Shown here piece after piece: positions 36,210-49,900 of a stretch of DNA of 64,000 nt. The stretch is from Hypomyces perniciosus. Taxonomy: Eukaryota > Ascomycota > Sordariomycetes > Hypocreales > Hypocreaceae. Numbering within the stretch: the stretch's first letter is position 1; the number at the start of each line of letters is the position of its first letter. The notes beneath the pieces are model-generated. The model had not been told where the DNA came from and did no database searches. It worked only from the letters and a program-made list of their open reading frames with translations. The position numbers and the translations under genes are program-made. The stretch spans positions 3,561,501 to 3,625,500 of the forward strand of contig SPDT01000006.1 in the NCBI GenBank assembly GCA_008477525.1. Reading direction: 5' to 3'.

Positions 36210-39200
36210 AGGTGGCCCAGTCATATTATGCATGACTCGTCATGGGCAATAATTATTGGTGGCTCATCGACTTTGCCAATATCGCTGCGCGCCATCAAAT
36301 GAGCTCGTCAGCTGAGGGAGAAGAGGCGCCCAGTGGCCTCGCCATTGGAGACGCTGCATGCATGTATCCCACAAAGGAGATGAGGCAGTTCTCCAAACGG
36401 CAAACGGAGTCCATAGTGGTCCGATGTCCACTGCACGCCCTTTGCCTGCACCATTTGTTCTGCACGACGAGGAGATGTAGGAGTGTACATATACTGTCGG
36501 CATTCGCATCCCCTGTGTCCAGGTAGTACTACTTCGTAGTACTCCGTACTAGTATTAATATTGTCAGTCCAAAGTGGAAGGGAGTATTATTCGTACGCCG
36601 TACGGAGTCGTACAAGCACGTACTCGTACATGGAAGACAGCACCCCAGGTAGCACCGGAATAAAGGAGCGGAAACGCGGTCTCCTCTCCCCTCTCTTGCC
36701 GCTGTGTTGTGCATACGGGTGAAGAACACGACGCCGACGGCTCTCCACGATATTGGACTGAATATCCGTCCCGAAGTCAAAAAACCCGTCTTTTCGCCCG
36801 TTGTGGCGTGACTGCAACCGATCCCTCGACCCAAAATTCGATTCACCACAGACCGATTGTGATTCCAACATTGAGTGCAACCCTCCTAATGGGCGTGCGT
36901 GACGTGACGTAACGGCGGGCTCTGGCTGGTTCCGGCTGTGATAGGTTGTTCAACATGCCCATCACCATCATCATACTAACCTACCCGGTGCCTGGCCCAA
37001 TCCTCTGCCACCCTCTTCAGGTCGCCTCCAGCCACGACCACAAGCTTGGACGGGATCGAGATCGCTCTCCTCAGGCAAATTGGAATCGTCGAGCACAACC
37101 CAATTGCGGCGCGAGGACAACCGGGCTTGCCTCCGCCGTCATCCCACTGTTCCTTTCTTTCTTTTTTTTGCTTGCTCCTTGTGTTTTTAGAACAAGCAGA
37201 CCATCGAACCATCGAGAGTTATGAAATCAAGTTCCACAACATTGCCTGATAGCTACCTCAAGCTTTCAGCTCTCGATTGCTGCCTCCTCTCTCCAGATCA
37301 ACCATACCTGCACCGGCCATTTTCGTCATGACAACCCACATGAACCTTGACGCCATGGCACTCACCACGTATGTGGCAAGTGTGTGTGATATGTCATACT
37401 CTTGCGAATCGGAGCGGGTGCGAGTCTGAGTTCCGCTTGTCTGCGAAGACCCAAAGCCTCCACGCCACACAACGCCATGCCATGACTTGACATGTCTTGT
37501 TTGCCAACGTCGGTGTTTGACCACGGCGCTTATGATAGAATGCACAGTAGTGCTGCTATATCTGTTCTGTCCCCCAAAGCATCACGTAGGTAGTAGATGT
37601 TATGTAGGAAACCACAAGTACTAGTAGTAGTGGTAGTAGGATCATCACCCGGAATTGAATAAAACGTCCAGCTCGACTCGACCGGCAGGAGCGGGCGGGA
37701 GACCAGGATTTCTTCTCCCCACAACAGCCAGCCACGGCATCGCAATGGCATTGTGATGGCCCCATGTCATGACCATGGCTATCCAGCAAGGCGATTAAAA
37801 AAAGAGTCTCAGCCTAGCCACTGACTGGCCCCAACTTGATTCGGGCCCAGATACTAGCACGCCCTTGGCCAACTAGCAACCCTGACGAGGGTTACATCAT
37901 CACCGTCATTGCCCACTACATGTGAGACTGTCGATGTCCATGTTCAAACACCCTCTTGGATGTTGATCTTCCTGCCGTCCCAGGAGGGCCCTTTTAAGTT
38001 GAAACGTTGTGTGGTCCTGTTCTTGGCTCTCTCTATTAAAGGCCTGATCACCCGATCCCGCACGGCTTGGTCGATTCCTTTGCACTGACGTCTGACTCTT
38101 GGATCGAAAACAGCTCCCATTTGGGTTGTGCGAGTGCTCGTAGAGAACTCCGTAGCCCTGGAGAGGTACACGCAAGGTCCCCCAGTAGCGGCACGCCCAC
38201 CCTCGGCACGTCCTGTGTCTTGATGAGGCCCTGGAGCCAAACCAAACCAAACCAAGCCCCCAGCGTTCGTTCCTCCCGTTCCCTTTCTCTCCTGCTCATT
38301 CCCAAACCCCATGTCATTCATACCATTCGATCGCATGGGTGTCTGAGTAGTAGTAGTACTCGTAGTAGTGGGCTTTTTTTTTTAAACCGACTAGGAGTCT
38401 CCTCTCCAGCTCTCCCGCCACACACCCCTTCATGCTCAATCAACCCTGGCAGGTGTATGAGTGCCGTTACTCGTACTCGTAGGTAAAAAAAAAAAAACTG
38501 TGTGGAGAGAGTCAGCATCGCCGTCATAACCCAGCACGACCGCGGGATTGCTCCAGAACTTAATCTACCCCCACGTCTATTTGCATCCTTGGATTTCCTC
38601 CAAATCATCCATCTTTTTATCCTCATCGTCAACAGTTTCACCAAGGTCATCATCATCTGCAGCCCACACTGGCTTGCTTATTTATCCTTTCACCAGTCTC
38701 CGTCCGCCATTCCTTTTGGGTCTGTGTTCCCTGAGTAGTTCTCTGTCGCCCGGCTTCCAGGACCAGCCTCACTTTTCCTTCCGTTCATCTTGACCGGGAG
38801 GCCCGAACGGATATTGGAACCAGGCCTTGTCCCGTATATGTCGGTTGGTTTGCTATCCCTGTCCTTGGCAATCAAGACTGCTGGTCAAGGTTCACCCACT
38901 CATCTGGTCCTTGAGTGCCTGGACTCCTGCCTCAATAACCGGGATGCCTTTACAGACTTCTTTATCTCAACTCTGCATCAATTAACCCATCTACTGAATC
39001 CTTCTCCACCCGAGCTGATCCAAGTCCATTGAAAGAGCTCACTTTGACGGGGTTCAAATTGAGAACACCTGGCTTCCAAGGACGGTCGGCTTCAACATCC
39101 CCACGACCAAGGACGTCGTCACTCGAACGTGGCAGTTCCTAGTCCATACGGATTTCGACTATATTGAGACGCTGTGAACCTCTGTTGGAGCACACCTTTT

Positions 39201-39449
39201 CCCAGGCATCGTCGTTCAAAATTTAACCTCAGCCACTGGACTACTGCCACTCCGCCAGGCCTGTTTTTTTCTTCTCTTCATTATTGACCATTGGTGCGCC
39301 TGTGTGCCTGAGCTGTTGGTTCTTCTCCCGATCTCGCACTAGCTCCCGTTCCCTGGCTGGCTATGTCGGAGTAAATGATAGATCTTCAGTAGGGCTCGCA
39401 ATTCCTTTGGATCCACGCACAGGTAGTGTCGAGAGTACATTCCGGCTGT

Positions 39450-41405
39450 ATGAGTCAAGAACTGGAGGCTATCTTCAGAGAGCTGGGCATTGCCCAGTAT
39501 CTCGACACTTTCGTGGAACAAGGCTTTGATACCTGGGATACTATTCTTGACATCCAGGAATCAGATCTGTGGGTGAAAAACAAAACAGGACCCCCTGACG
39601 AAGAGTCGCTAATGAGGATCTCAGTGATGCCCTCGGTGTTAAACTCGGTCATCGAAGGGTAGGTTCATTACCATATCAATTGGGGTCGTGAAAGAAGAAG
39701 GGAGAAAAGCTAACTGTCCTGTTCAAGAAACTCCAGCGACGGATTGCCAACTCCAGAGGAATTGCTCCTGGTGCATCACTAGTATCGCCAATCCAGTCAA
39801 CAGCAGAAGAGGCGAGGCAAGATGCTGCCCAAAAGGAAGCAAGTCGTGAAGAGAATGCTACCGAGATTCCAACCGTAACGAAACGGAAGTACCGCCGGCA
39901 TCCCAAGGTATGGAAGTCGTAACCTGCGGGCTACCGTGTGCTAATTGCGGCTGGATAGACAGACGAGAATGCGCCAGAACGCCCACCATCTGCGTATGTG
40001 CTCTTCTCCAACAGTAAGTCTCACATGTAACCATAGAGCCAATAACAATGCGAAGCATGGCTAATTTCACGTCTTCTCTGCAGAACTGAGGGAAGGGCTC
40101 AGAGGCCAAACTCTGACATTCACCGAGATTGCAAAGCTGGTGGGGGAAAATTGGCAGAGCCTTTCGCCAACTGAGAGAGAAAGGTTCGAGAGACAGGCCA
40201 ACAATGCCAAGGAAAAATACCATCGAGAAATGGCGCAATATAAGAAGACGGAAGAATTCCGCCAGTATTCGCAATATCTTCAAGAGTTCAAAGAGAAGCA
40301 GGGAAAGTCCGGTCAAGGTATATAGCGTTGATCCCCCTGAAGCCGATCTTAGCTGACTTGTCCCGCATCAAGGTCAGGAACCTGCCAAGCGGGCAAAGAT
40401 AGAGCCGACCCAGCCCACCGAGATTGTCAATGGCAGCAGCACCGCAAGCAGTGGCACCCCCAGCAGCAGCGTAGCCCTCAGCGGCTCCACATCGATAGCG
40501 AGTGGCAACAGCAGCGAAAGGATACGAGAAAGCGAGTCCCGTGAGCCACCGCCAAGTCGACGACATGATAGCGTGAATTCAGTCGCATCGGTAGCGGAAT
40601 CTCGCCACTCAACAGCAACAAGGTCCACTGAATCTGCACCGTCCCCAAGAACGACCCATTTTGATGTTGGTACACCGCGGGGGGGTCATCAGAGACATTC
40701 GCGTCGGGCATCGTCGTTGCGTGGTAGAGGTCCGCGCGGGGATACACCTCAACCACATTTACCATCTTTGTCAGATGTGTTGATTGAGGGCCAGAGGGGG
40801 ATCGCCGGGCCAACATCAGCAGAAGCTCATGGTTTTGTGCCCACATTTATTCCCCCGACGAATCCTCGACAATCGGTACCTCAAAGTTCACCAGCAATGC
40901 CACTGGGTCCGGTAGTCCCTATATTTTATCATGAGCCGTCTAGCGGCACCACCATCCATTCTGGACCGGCACCTGGCTTCGGTCGAAGGCCTGGCGAAGG
41001 TCCTTTGGCCATCCACTCTCTATTGTCAGAACCAAACTCAACTATCCGTCATGGGTACGAGAAGTCGCCGTCGTCAGTTGCGAGTGCGACGAGTCCGATC
41101 GAGCAAGTAAAACCACTCTTCGGGCCCTTCCAAGGGCCGAGAAGTTATGGTACCAATCCCTTTCGATACGATGAATTTGGCCGGGGACGCAACTAATGTG
41201 CTTGCAAGGCTTTCGAACTCCATCGTCTGCGTTTCAGGACGTGAGGATCGAGAGGTCGGGGGATGGGGATGGGGAAAGGGATGTGCTGATGACGTCGACT
41301 GACGAGCCTTCCATCCGTAAAGGGGAAGGCAGCTTTAGGGGATTTGATGGGATGACTGCCCTGCTGAAAGCGGGCGAAATGGCCTGGCGCAATCATAGTA
41401 GCTGA
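39450..41405 (+). CDS. SAM-domain and HMG-box DNA-binding protein
   Basis: Seven exons (39450-39568, 39625-39658, 39728-39907, 39959-40013, 40084-40317, 40373-41149, 41209-41405) give 531 aa. A SAM domain fills about 1-60 (LGIAQYLDTF, the LDALGVKLGHRRKL helix); it probably mediates protein contacts. A single HMG box follows at about 116-185 (PERPPSAYVLFS, A-K-L-V-G-E-N-W, RFERQA), a fold that bends DNA. The remaining half is Ser/Pro-rich and disordered. The last intron (41150-41208, donor GTACCA, CTAAT branch) is the least certain. Without it the protein ends at 41196 with 481 aa. It is preferred because it brings in a frame with FDGMTALLKAGE, which looks like a conserved C-terminal helix. 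Fungal SAM-HMG proteins are nuclear regulators; targets cannot be inferred. Confidence 0.85.
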
Positions 41406-42826
41406 TGCACGGTTGGCATAGTCCGAAAGGTTGCTAAGCTGTGGCGTCTCTGTCAGTTGATCATTCCAGGATGAATCACCCTCACTAAGGCATCCAAGCC
41501 CGCCTCATGTTTGGACAAAGCTCGATTTTCTGTTTGCATTTGTTTTCTTGGCTTTGTTTAACTTGTTTTCCTGTGCACTCTTCGGAAGCCCGTTCAGATA
41601 CCCATAGCCCTTGGGCTTGTCTTTGGTTGGCTGAGCTATCAAGACTTGGCATTTTCTTTTCCTTTTTGATGTGAACCCGGGATACGGACGTTTAGAACCG
41701 ACAGAGGAAGGGACTGGCGTTGAGGATCTGCATGAAAATTTAGCAAACAGCTGTAGCACCGGGCCTCTTGTTTCGGGACAAATCTTGTCTCGTGTGTACT
41801 TTTGTCTTGGGAGAAGGAGTGGTAGCATGACAGACTGACAGACTGTGCAGAAGACTGGGACGGTGGCTTTGGTACAAAGACACAGAATTGTCGAGAGTGT
41901 GTTGTCTGACCTTGGCGCTGCGGAGCATGTATTATACTCCTCCTCAAAAATAAGAATGAATAACGCTTTGACACGGCCACAAGTTGGCAACTAGCATGCC
42001 ATGATGTGTTGTCCATGTGTAAAACTCGAACTCGAGCAAGAACGAAGAATGTCGAGGCGACCAGGGCAGAAAAGAGACTGATAGCTAAGGCACGGCAGCC
42101 AACAAAAAGGGTCTGGCGTTAGGACGTCATAGCGCAGCCACAGAGAGATGGCAGATCTACTTCGTACCTCATCGTAACTCCAGATTCCAACGATGGCCCT
42201 GGACGGGGCGGATGGCTGGCAGGGTTCAACAAGCTTGCAAGCCTAGTGCAATGCGGAGAGAGCCGTTGGCTCAACTTGGCGGAGGCAAATTGATCTCGGC
42301 CACGTCCGCTGGTGGTTGAGTCGATCACGAGATACAGACTTGCAGAAGAGATGGAGGGATGCAAATTAAAAGAGGGCAAAGGAAAAAAAAGATGAGGTGG
42401 CAAGGTGATCTGAAGATGTACCTGGTACCAGCACTACTACTGGTAACTACTAGGTAAGGCGGTCTAAAACCAAGGCAACCGGAGGCAGAGAGGCAGAGAG
42501 GCGGAGAGAGGCAGGAGCAGGATAAGGATCATCACTCTTATCATCCATACAGCACGTGCAAGAAGAGGAGATTTGATGGACATTTTCCCTCCTTATCAAT
42601 CAGACATGTAATATTGCATGTAGTACTATAACCCAGCATTATCCCAGACTGGCCAATAGAGATGCGTTGTCCGTCAGGCACGGTTACATCCCAAAAGTCA
42701 TACGCGGCATTATCGTCAAGCAGCTCTGTCATGTCATTATACCATCACCACCATGTTCTCTTTCCATGTCCTTCTCTCCACAAGCAAGCCCTCTGAATGC
42801 CCAACAATTCGAACCGCCTGGCATCT
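41406..42826. other. convergent 3' intergenic region
   Basis: This 1.4-kb region lies between the SAM-HMG gene and the condensin gene, which converge. It has a short purine-rich repeat at 42480-42520 (GGCAGAGA units). Short minus-strand frames at 41505-41990 and 42541-42732 lack any supporting motif. Confidence 0.45.
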
Positions 42827-45440
42827 CTAAGCCGCACCCTCCGTAACCTCGGCCGTCCAATCCTTCCGTATGTCCAGTTCTGTCAGCCCTTCCGTATTTT
42901 CAATCACGAGGCCCTTCTCGTTAGCTAGGTGAAGTAGGCAGATGAAGCAGTACGAGGTCGAGATGTCGGCCATAGCGGGCTTGGGATACACCGACTGTAG
43001 CCCGTTCATAACCTCTGTGAACTTCAGCGTAGCGTCGTCATCTGAATTTGATGACGGCTCTGGTTCTGACTCTGGAACCCGTTCTGCGGGCTTCTACATA
43101 GATAAGTTAGCAAAGAGACGGATGTGAAGGCGAATCGGCCAACGCCAGATTATGCAGTGCACCCGGGATCTTACCTCCAACTGCTCAAAGCCCATGCCCT
43201 TCCATATTTCCTCCTTGAGCCGTCGTACATCGACCTTTTTGGCAACCCTCGCATACTGAACATACTCGGGCCGCACGCGTCGGGTTTGCGTTACCAGCGT
43301 CGTCCCAAACGCCCCGCCCATGGTATTCGTATTCGTTGTCTCCCCGTTAAGCATAGCCGTGATACCCACGCCTTCTGTCATGCCGGGTTCACCCTCGACT
43401 CCTGGTGAAAGATGCTCTCGTGCGTCCGCAAACTCCAGGTCATCGTCATCTGGGTCATCGCCGCCAGGGAACGGTAATCCATCATCTTGGAAGAAATTGG
43501 CATCATAATCGCCCTCTGGTAGAGCCGTCTCCTCGGGGGCCTTTTGCTGCGCCCAGAACGCCTCGTCCAATTCTCCCACCGGTTGATTATCTTGTGGATC
43601 ATGACTCTGCCCACCGCTTCGAGACCCAAATTCAGTCCGCCGCTGAGCTAAGCGAGCCTTGGGCTTGAGAAAGAGACTCAATAGAGACTTGGAGCTGAAA
43701 TGCTTATCATCCGGGAGCAGATTGCGTGATTTGGACTTCCAATCCTTCTTGGGCAAGCTGATGGTGGAATTGCTTGACGCTTGAGTATAAATGACATCTG
43801 CCAGGCTGGAGCTGAGGGGGGACGTGAAGTCAATCTGGAATGGTTCCTTTTCCTTGCGCTTCTTTGTTTCTCCCGTGGGCTTACTGACATCCTTGATTTT
43901 GCGAATTCTCCAATGTTCAGCACTGCTCCAGTTCTTTTGCAATGCTTGATCAAAGAAGCCCAGGATATCTTGGTGCATCTTGTCTGCGGTTTGCGCATTC
44001 GCCATGGATACAATGTACTCGCCATTGCCGTCAAGACCACCATCTCCACCCTCTACACCATCCACCCCAGCATCATAGACACGCATTTGGGGTTCCAGAG
44101 CAGCTTCGCGCGCCCAAGCCTCACCACCTTCACCGAATGCAACTTCGCCGCCGATATCAAAACCACCAAGGCCCAAGTCATCGTCGTCGAAACCGGCCGG
44201 TGCGTCCTCGTCGATGAACATGCCCGACTTGTCGCCTAGAGCACTCGGAGTTTTTTCCTTGTCTTGGTCTTGTTTCCAGTCCTCTGGGGCCTTGAGGAAA
44301 GGAATATCCATGGATCCGGAAGGGTCGCCTAGTTCGAAGTTCTTTAGTGAAGGGCAAATATCCAGTTCATCCAGTAGATTCAAATCTGGGAAGAATCGGT
44401 GGCCCAGAGTTGCAACGTCAATCTCAACATCAGCTGTCTCGTTGTCTTGCTCATTCTCGTGGAGTTTATCCTTCCCTTGTGCGATAGAGACGTCTGCCTC
44501 GTCGTCTTCCGCATCTGCATTCTCATCCATCTCTCCGTCTCTCTTCTTGGCAATATCCGCATCCCCAGTATCATCACTGCTGTCGAAGACGATGCGCCCG
44601 TGCGAGTCGATCATCAGATGGTTGAGTAACAAGCCCTTGGCGCCACCCTCATCAAAATCGGCAGATGCTTTCTTGAACAGCGGATCAACGGCAAATTCCA
44701 GCTCAAACTTTTTGAGCTGCAGAGAGTTAAATGATGGCGCCAGAGTTGCCTCAGATGACCGTTGCGTCTAGAACAAGTTAGTAAGTATAAAGGGATTTCC
44801 TTGTGCGCCAACAGTGCCATCGAAGAACCCCTCTCACCTTTTTTTTCTGCTTCTTCTTCACATTGCCGTCCTCATCAAGTTCCTCCTCTGTTTCCTCGCC
44901 GTCACCTTCCTCGCCTTCGCAGTCCTTCTTCTTGCTGTTGCTGTCTGCCAGGCCACTAAGAAGCTTGCCGGTCTCGGTTGCGACACTGTCAACCCGGTTG
45001 GTGTAGATTTTGACACAGCCGTCCAGCGTGCAACTGGCCTTCTGAAAATTGACACCATCACCTTCTTTCAGCAGCGACATGTCGTGGAAGTAGTCAATCA
45101 GCGCAAAGTTCCACGAGTTTGTAGCATTGATCTTGTTGTCCGTCGCCATCTTCATCCACTCCTCAAAGTTGGCCAGGATAGGGACACGCTTCATAGGCGT
45201 TACCGAAACCCCTGCCACCATGATAGGATCGTCGGCACCGTCCCCGCCTCGCCCTCCCCGCGGCGTACCCGGATAGGCACTTGGTGATGCATTCTCAAGG
45301 TCTTCTAGCCTGAGGGTTCCCTTGCGCGGAGTCGCGGCCTTCTTGATTTCGTTGATTTGCTTTTCGTGTAGAGCCTTGCGTGAATGCATTCTTTGGCCTT
45401 TCTCGTGCGCATCGTCGTTCAGGGGAATCCTGTCAGGCAT
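42827..45440 (-). CDS. brn1: condensin complex subunit 2 (kleisin CAP-H/Brn1/Cnd2)
   Basis: This is the kleisin subunit that closes the condensin ring and compacts mitotic chromosomes. Exons 44838-45440, 43175-44767 and 42827-43093 give 820 aa; both introns are phase 0. The N-terminal part has the Barren-family segment from LANFEEWMKMATDNKINATNSW to FQKASCTLDGCVKIYTNRVDSV (about 80-165), which contacts the SMC2 neck. The DDLGLGGFD acidic region lies in the middle. The C-terminal KKVDVRRLKEEIWKGM and the final FICLLHLANEKGL helix form the winged-helix part that binds the SMC4 cap. An acidic/Lys-rich linker near 185-201 precedes the first intron. The motifs are unmistakable. The start is the first ATG of the conserved frame. 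Confidence 0.95.
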
Positions 45441-46964
45441 TGCTTGTAAGAGCTTTTCGTTGCGAGAGAGGGGTTGTTTCGCCTACTTGATGGGAGATTC
45501 GAAGGGAGGGGCCGACATGGAACCTGACGTCGACTTGACGCCGCCAGGGCGTGGGACCTGGGCGACCCGAGGCATTTTCGGGGAGCTGTCGTGCGTGTTT
45601 CGTGGGACGCTGAGCGCAGGTCTGCTAGGCAAGGCCTCTTTTGTCGCGTCCTCGATAGTGCGTCAATGCATGTGGGTGGTTGCGCCAACAATGCGGCCCA
45701 AGTAAACAAACCAGTGCCCGCCTTTATTACTCGAAGAGGTAGGTTAGTTGTACAGAGACGCCAATGCACCAATGACGACTCTTAGCCTAAAATGGCAATG
45801 CGAATGCTAATTTACCTGGGCCGGTAATTTTTCTCACTTACCGTACTAAATTTTACGGTAGCAAGTATGAGCGCAGTCACTGATAACATCGATACCTTGT
45901 TTCGTGCCCTCTCAGGACGCTATCGCTTGCTTATTATTATTTTAATGTTATTTTTTCAAGAATCTGCGTGTTAGTCGGTTTCGTGGCACCACCGTGGTCC
46001 TGGACAGCCGCGAATGAGATAAAAACAGCACGCAGCTGTTCTCGAGAACAGATTGTAAGCTCGCCGGAATAGATTCAACAGGAAAACTCAGTGATGAGAT
46101 AGATAGTTGTCATCGAAAGCCAGCTTGTTCATTCTGTTCTTTTACAAGCGACCAACCAGGTAGCTGGAACTTTTTGCGAACACAATGGGTGACAGTTCTC
46201 CCTAATAGTACGAAGTGCTTCGTATTACTAGGTACTTTAAAAACAGCAACTGAGTGTTAATAGAAAAAAGGGTCCCTACTTCGTAGAGCAGTGATTGATG
46301 AAGTTGGAAGTCGGAATTGTCTGTCGCCCGTCCTTGGCAGGCGTTATTTCCGAGGAATCACCGAGTCCTCTGGACGAAGTACTCATAAAGTACTGACATA
46401 TCTATCTCCTGCGCATGGGTGACTACATACTAAGGTAGATTGGTGTCCTCGTCCTGGGCATTTAGATATTGCAATTCAGAAAAGACTAAACTAGCTTGTA
46501 GCTGGACTTGATCAATCGGTTAGGACTGTTGACTGCTTTTATTTAGTGCCAAGTGTAACGGTCGAGACTGTTGATGGATAGGTAGACCCGTTGTCGGGAA
46601 TACACTTGCCTTTTAATTGTACCTAATAGGTACCTCTTATCAAAAAGTTGGAACATGTGACGACGACTTCAACACCGCCACACGCGACACATGTCGGCTT
46701 TGCCTCCAGCATCCAATCACACATATGTCTCCCTGCAAAACGTACCTAGGGCGAATTCGATACCGACATCATCGCCATCGCTGTTTTCTCCAGTGATAAT
46801 CCATCCTAAGGATGCATCTGAGACATTCCATGGCTTCATAACCAGCACTTTACCTCACCTCTCCTCACCTCTCCTCACCTCTCATTCCGCCTTGGCCTTG
46901 CTTCGGGAGGCCTCATGTCGGCGGTACTCTCGCATGTCTATAGGCACATGCCCATGCGACCAGC
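45441..46964. promoter_or_regulatory. divergent intergenic (promoter) region
   Basis: This 1.5-kb region between two divergent genes must hold both promoters. It contains a short inverted repeat TACGAAG-TG-CTTCGTA (about 46208-46224), more motifs at 46277 and 46374, and a tandem CCTCACCTCT stretch (about 46850-46885) in the leader of the transporter gene. No gene was seen. Confidence 0.5.
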
Positions 46965-49900
46965 ATGCGGACAACTACCACCAGACGGGGGAGCCGTTTG
47001 AGCTCCCGTCCGTTCTATACCACGGTGCTGCTCATCTCCCTGCTGACGGCCTACTCGTTCCTGGGATACACTCAGCATCGGGTTCGCGACCATCATGACG
47101 GTCTCTCACTGCTCAAGCGCAGCAAAGATGCCAAGCCCGAGTGTCGTCAAGTACACATGGCCGAGGACCAGTGCGCCTTTGTGAAGGAGTATTGTGTGGA
47201 TGACGATGCCGGACTGCTTCCATATTTGCAGCTTTACTACTGCACGCTCAGCCATGCGCAACCCGTGGCTTTTGTCATTCTCGTCGTCTGGCTGGGCCTG
47301 TTGTTCACTACTATTGGCATCGCAGCAAGCGATTTCTTCAGTATCAACCTCAGCACCATTGCCACCATCCTGGGTCTTAGTGAGAGCCTTGCGGGTGTCA
47401 CTTTTCTTGCTTTTGGCAATGGCTCGCCCGATGTGTTCAGCACCTTTGCCGCTATGGGATCAAATAGCGCAAGCATGGCGGTTGGAGAGCTCATCGGTGC
47501 CGCCAGCTTCATCACCGGTGTTGTTGCGGGATCTATGGCGCTAGTCCGAGAGTTCAGGGTGGACCGCAAGACGTATGTCAGGGATATATGCTTCTTCATC
47601 GTTGCAGTTGCGTCCACCATGACATTTCTGGTTGATGGACAATTGCACTTTTGGGAATGCTGGGCCATGATTGGATACTACGCAGTATATGTCCTCACTG
47701 TTGTCGGTTGGCACTGGTATACTACCAGGAGGAAGCGAAGATTACGCAGAGAAGGTGAAGCTCGGAGTCACGTCTATGGATTGGCGGGCCATGCTGGCGA
47801 TGAGCTGGCAGGCGAACCATATCGTGATGATCCCGACGACGTTGATCGAGGAGTAGGGCGGCCGTCACCAGACTCCAGGCCCAGGAGCGCTATTTCAGCC
47901 CTGGACATTGGCCCAAGAATCGAGGTCGACGGCCAAGTAGTCGAATCCGGCCGCCAAATTGACAGCGACGACACTGACGAGGACCACGAAAGGATGGTGG
48001 CGGCTGAGGTTTCCCGGAGCATGCGAGTCCTGCGTTCAAACATCCAAGGCCGGCGCAAGAGCGCTCTCACGCCAATTAGACCCAGCTTAGTTGGTGCCTT
48101 GGAGTTCAGGTCTGCTTTGGCACATTTGCAACGCGAGAGCAATCTTCAGCTGTCAGAAATTCCAGCTCGAAACTATTCCGACAATCAACTTGACGGGAGA
48201 GGGCGAAGGGGAACTACCAGTGCCATCCCCGACTTGTCACACACCGGTATAAATGCAAGTTGGACATACGAGGCTGGAAGTAAAAGAGAAAGGGCCATGT
48301 CATCTGGGAATGTCCCAGCTCTGGTAACGCCCCCAGAATCACCATCTCCTGGACAAGATAGCGCAAGCTCTAGTCTACTTCTTCCTCTGGACAATACGGC
48401 TGGACAATCGGCACCCAGCCCAATGGGATCATATGTCATCGGCGGAAAACTAGCGCCTCCGCCTGTTGGCCAACTGGGGACTCTCACTGATGCTCTAGGG
48501 CACAAGCCGCAACGGGAAGTGCCTCGACTCCAACTGCAAATACCCAGTCGGCGCAGCAGCTACAGTGATAGATCATCCCCCAGCGTACCGTTCCCCCGAT
48601 ACACGGATTCCCCCATGGTGATTACACCAAACCCGCAGTCGGAACCGGATCACATGCTTCTATCACCAATGCCTGTTCGGCGCGATGATCCCATTTCTCT
48701 ACTTCACGGGTCTGTGGAGCAATTGAGGCCAGTAAGGTGGTGGCCATATTTGCTCCTGCCAGACCCATATGTCCTCCTTGCTACCCTGTTTCCAACATTA
48801 CAAGGGTGGAGAGAGAAGACGCACTGGGACAAATTTGTCAGCGTAATATCTGTACCGAGCATCTTCCTTCTAGTAATTACGCTTCCTGTTGTTGAATCCG
48901 AAACGAGCGAAGAGGTATTACCGGACGAAGCTGTTACTGATTACTCTAGCTATAGAGTGGTTGGGCACACTGCGCCCCCCATATCGGTGCAGTCAGGCGA
49001 AATCGAGCCAGAAGATGAATGGGAGCGTTATCGACGACACTCGATGAGTCGCAGAAACAGTCTCTTGTCCGCTGGAAATGTTAGCACACATCCACTACTA
49101 TCTCTAGAGAATGAGGAGACATTAGTTGTCCCTAACGATAATGGAGCGCCTGGTACACCAAAACCCATATCGGAAATTCTTTCTGCCAGCAATGCCAACG
49201 ATGAGACACCGCAATGGAACAGATGGCTTATCTCCCTACAACTGTTCACGGGACCGGTGTTTGCCGTCTTCATTCTTTGGGCCAATATCTCGGAGGAATG
49301 GGAGAATCCAGGGATGGCGCTGGTCCGGATGCTTCTATACACCATTCTAGCATCGCTTGTTCTGCTAGGGGCTCTGCTTCTATTTACCTCTGAGCAGAAA
49401 CGGCCAAAGTACCACTTCATGTTTTGCTTCCTAGGGTTTATCATCAGTATTGCTTGGATCTCAACTATTGCAGGTGAAGTTGTCGGGGTTCTGAAAACTT
49501 TTGGGGTGGTGCTCGGAATTTCGGAGGCTCTTCTCGGTCTTACCATCTTTGCAGCTGGTAACAGCGTTGGCGATTTGGTCGCTGATATTACAGTAGCTCG
49601 ACTGGGTTATCCGGTCATGGCATTGTAAGTGCAAACCCTTCCTCTTGTGCCGCGGCGCATGCTTTATGCTGACTATTTTTACCTTAGGTCTGCTTGCTTC
49701 GGCGGGCCGATGCTCAACATCCTACTTGGGATAGGCATTGGTGGTGTTCTAATGATGGTGCAGAATGCAAACCACTCCAGGCACAAGCACCCGGACAGAG
49801 AATCCAAATACAAGCCCTACCCAATACAAATCGGACCCACGTTGTTGATCTCGTCCATCGCGCTGCTTGTCATGCTTTTTGGTTTGCTTATTCTTGTGCC

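Larger units (their letters stand above)
33691..39449. promoter_or_regulatory. 5.8-kb region without recognisable genes
   Basis: No family motif or convincing spliced frame was found on either strand. The left end should hold the promoter of the small gene, and the right end a long promoter and leader for the SAM-HMG gene. The region has a strong hairpin (35512-35544), an 18-bp perfect palindrome (36192-36209), dense TACGGAGTA/TACTTCGTA motifs at 36120-36620, and homopolymer runs near 34550, 38374 and 38485. Several short frames, the longest 139 codons, have no codon pattern or motif that supports them. Confidence 0.4.

Noticed and set aside
37906..38336. Overlapping minus-strand frames of 114-130 codons
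   Set aside because: Several frames are open at once, with no domain and no splice-linked continuation.
41505..41990. 161-codon minus-strand frame
   Set aside because: No family motif, irregular composition, and it sits in the 3' region of converging genes.
42541..42732. 63-codon minus-strand frame beginning MTELLDDNAAYDFW
   Set aside because: It looked protein-like at first, but it is too short, has no splice partner and no recognised motif.
44214..44771. 185-codon plus-strand frame
   Set aside because: It is antisense to the condensin exon, and its Ser-rich composition mirrors the acidic kleisin codons.
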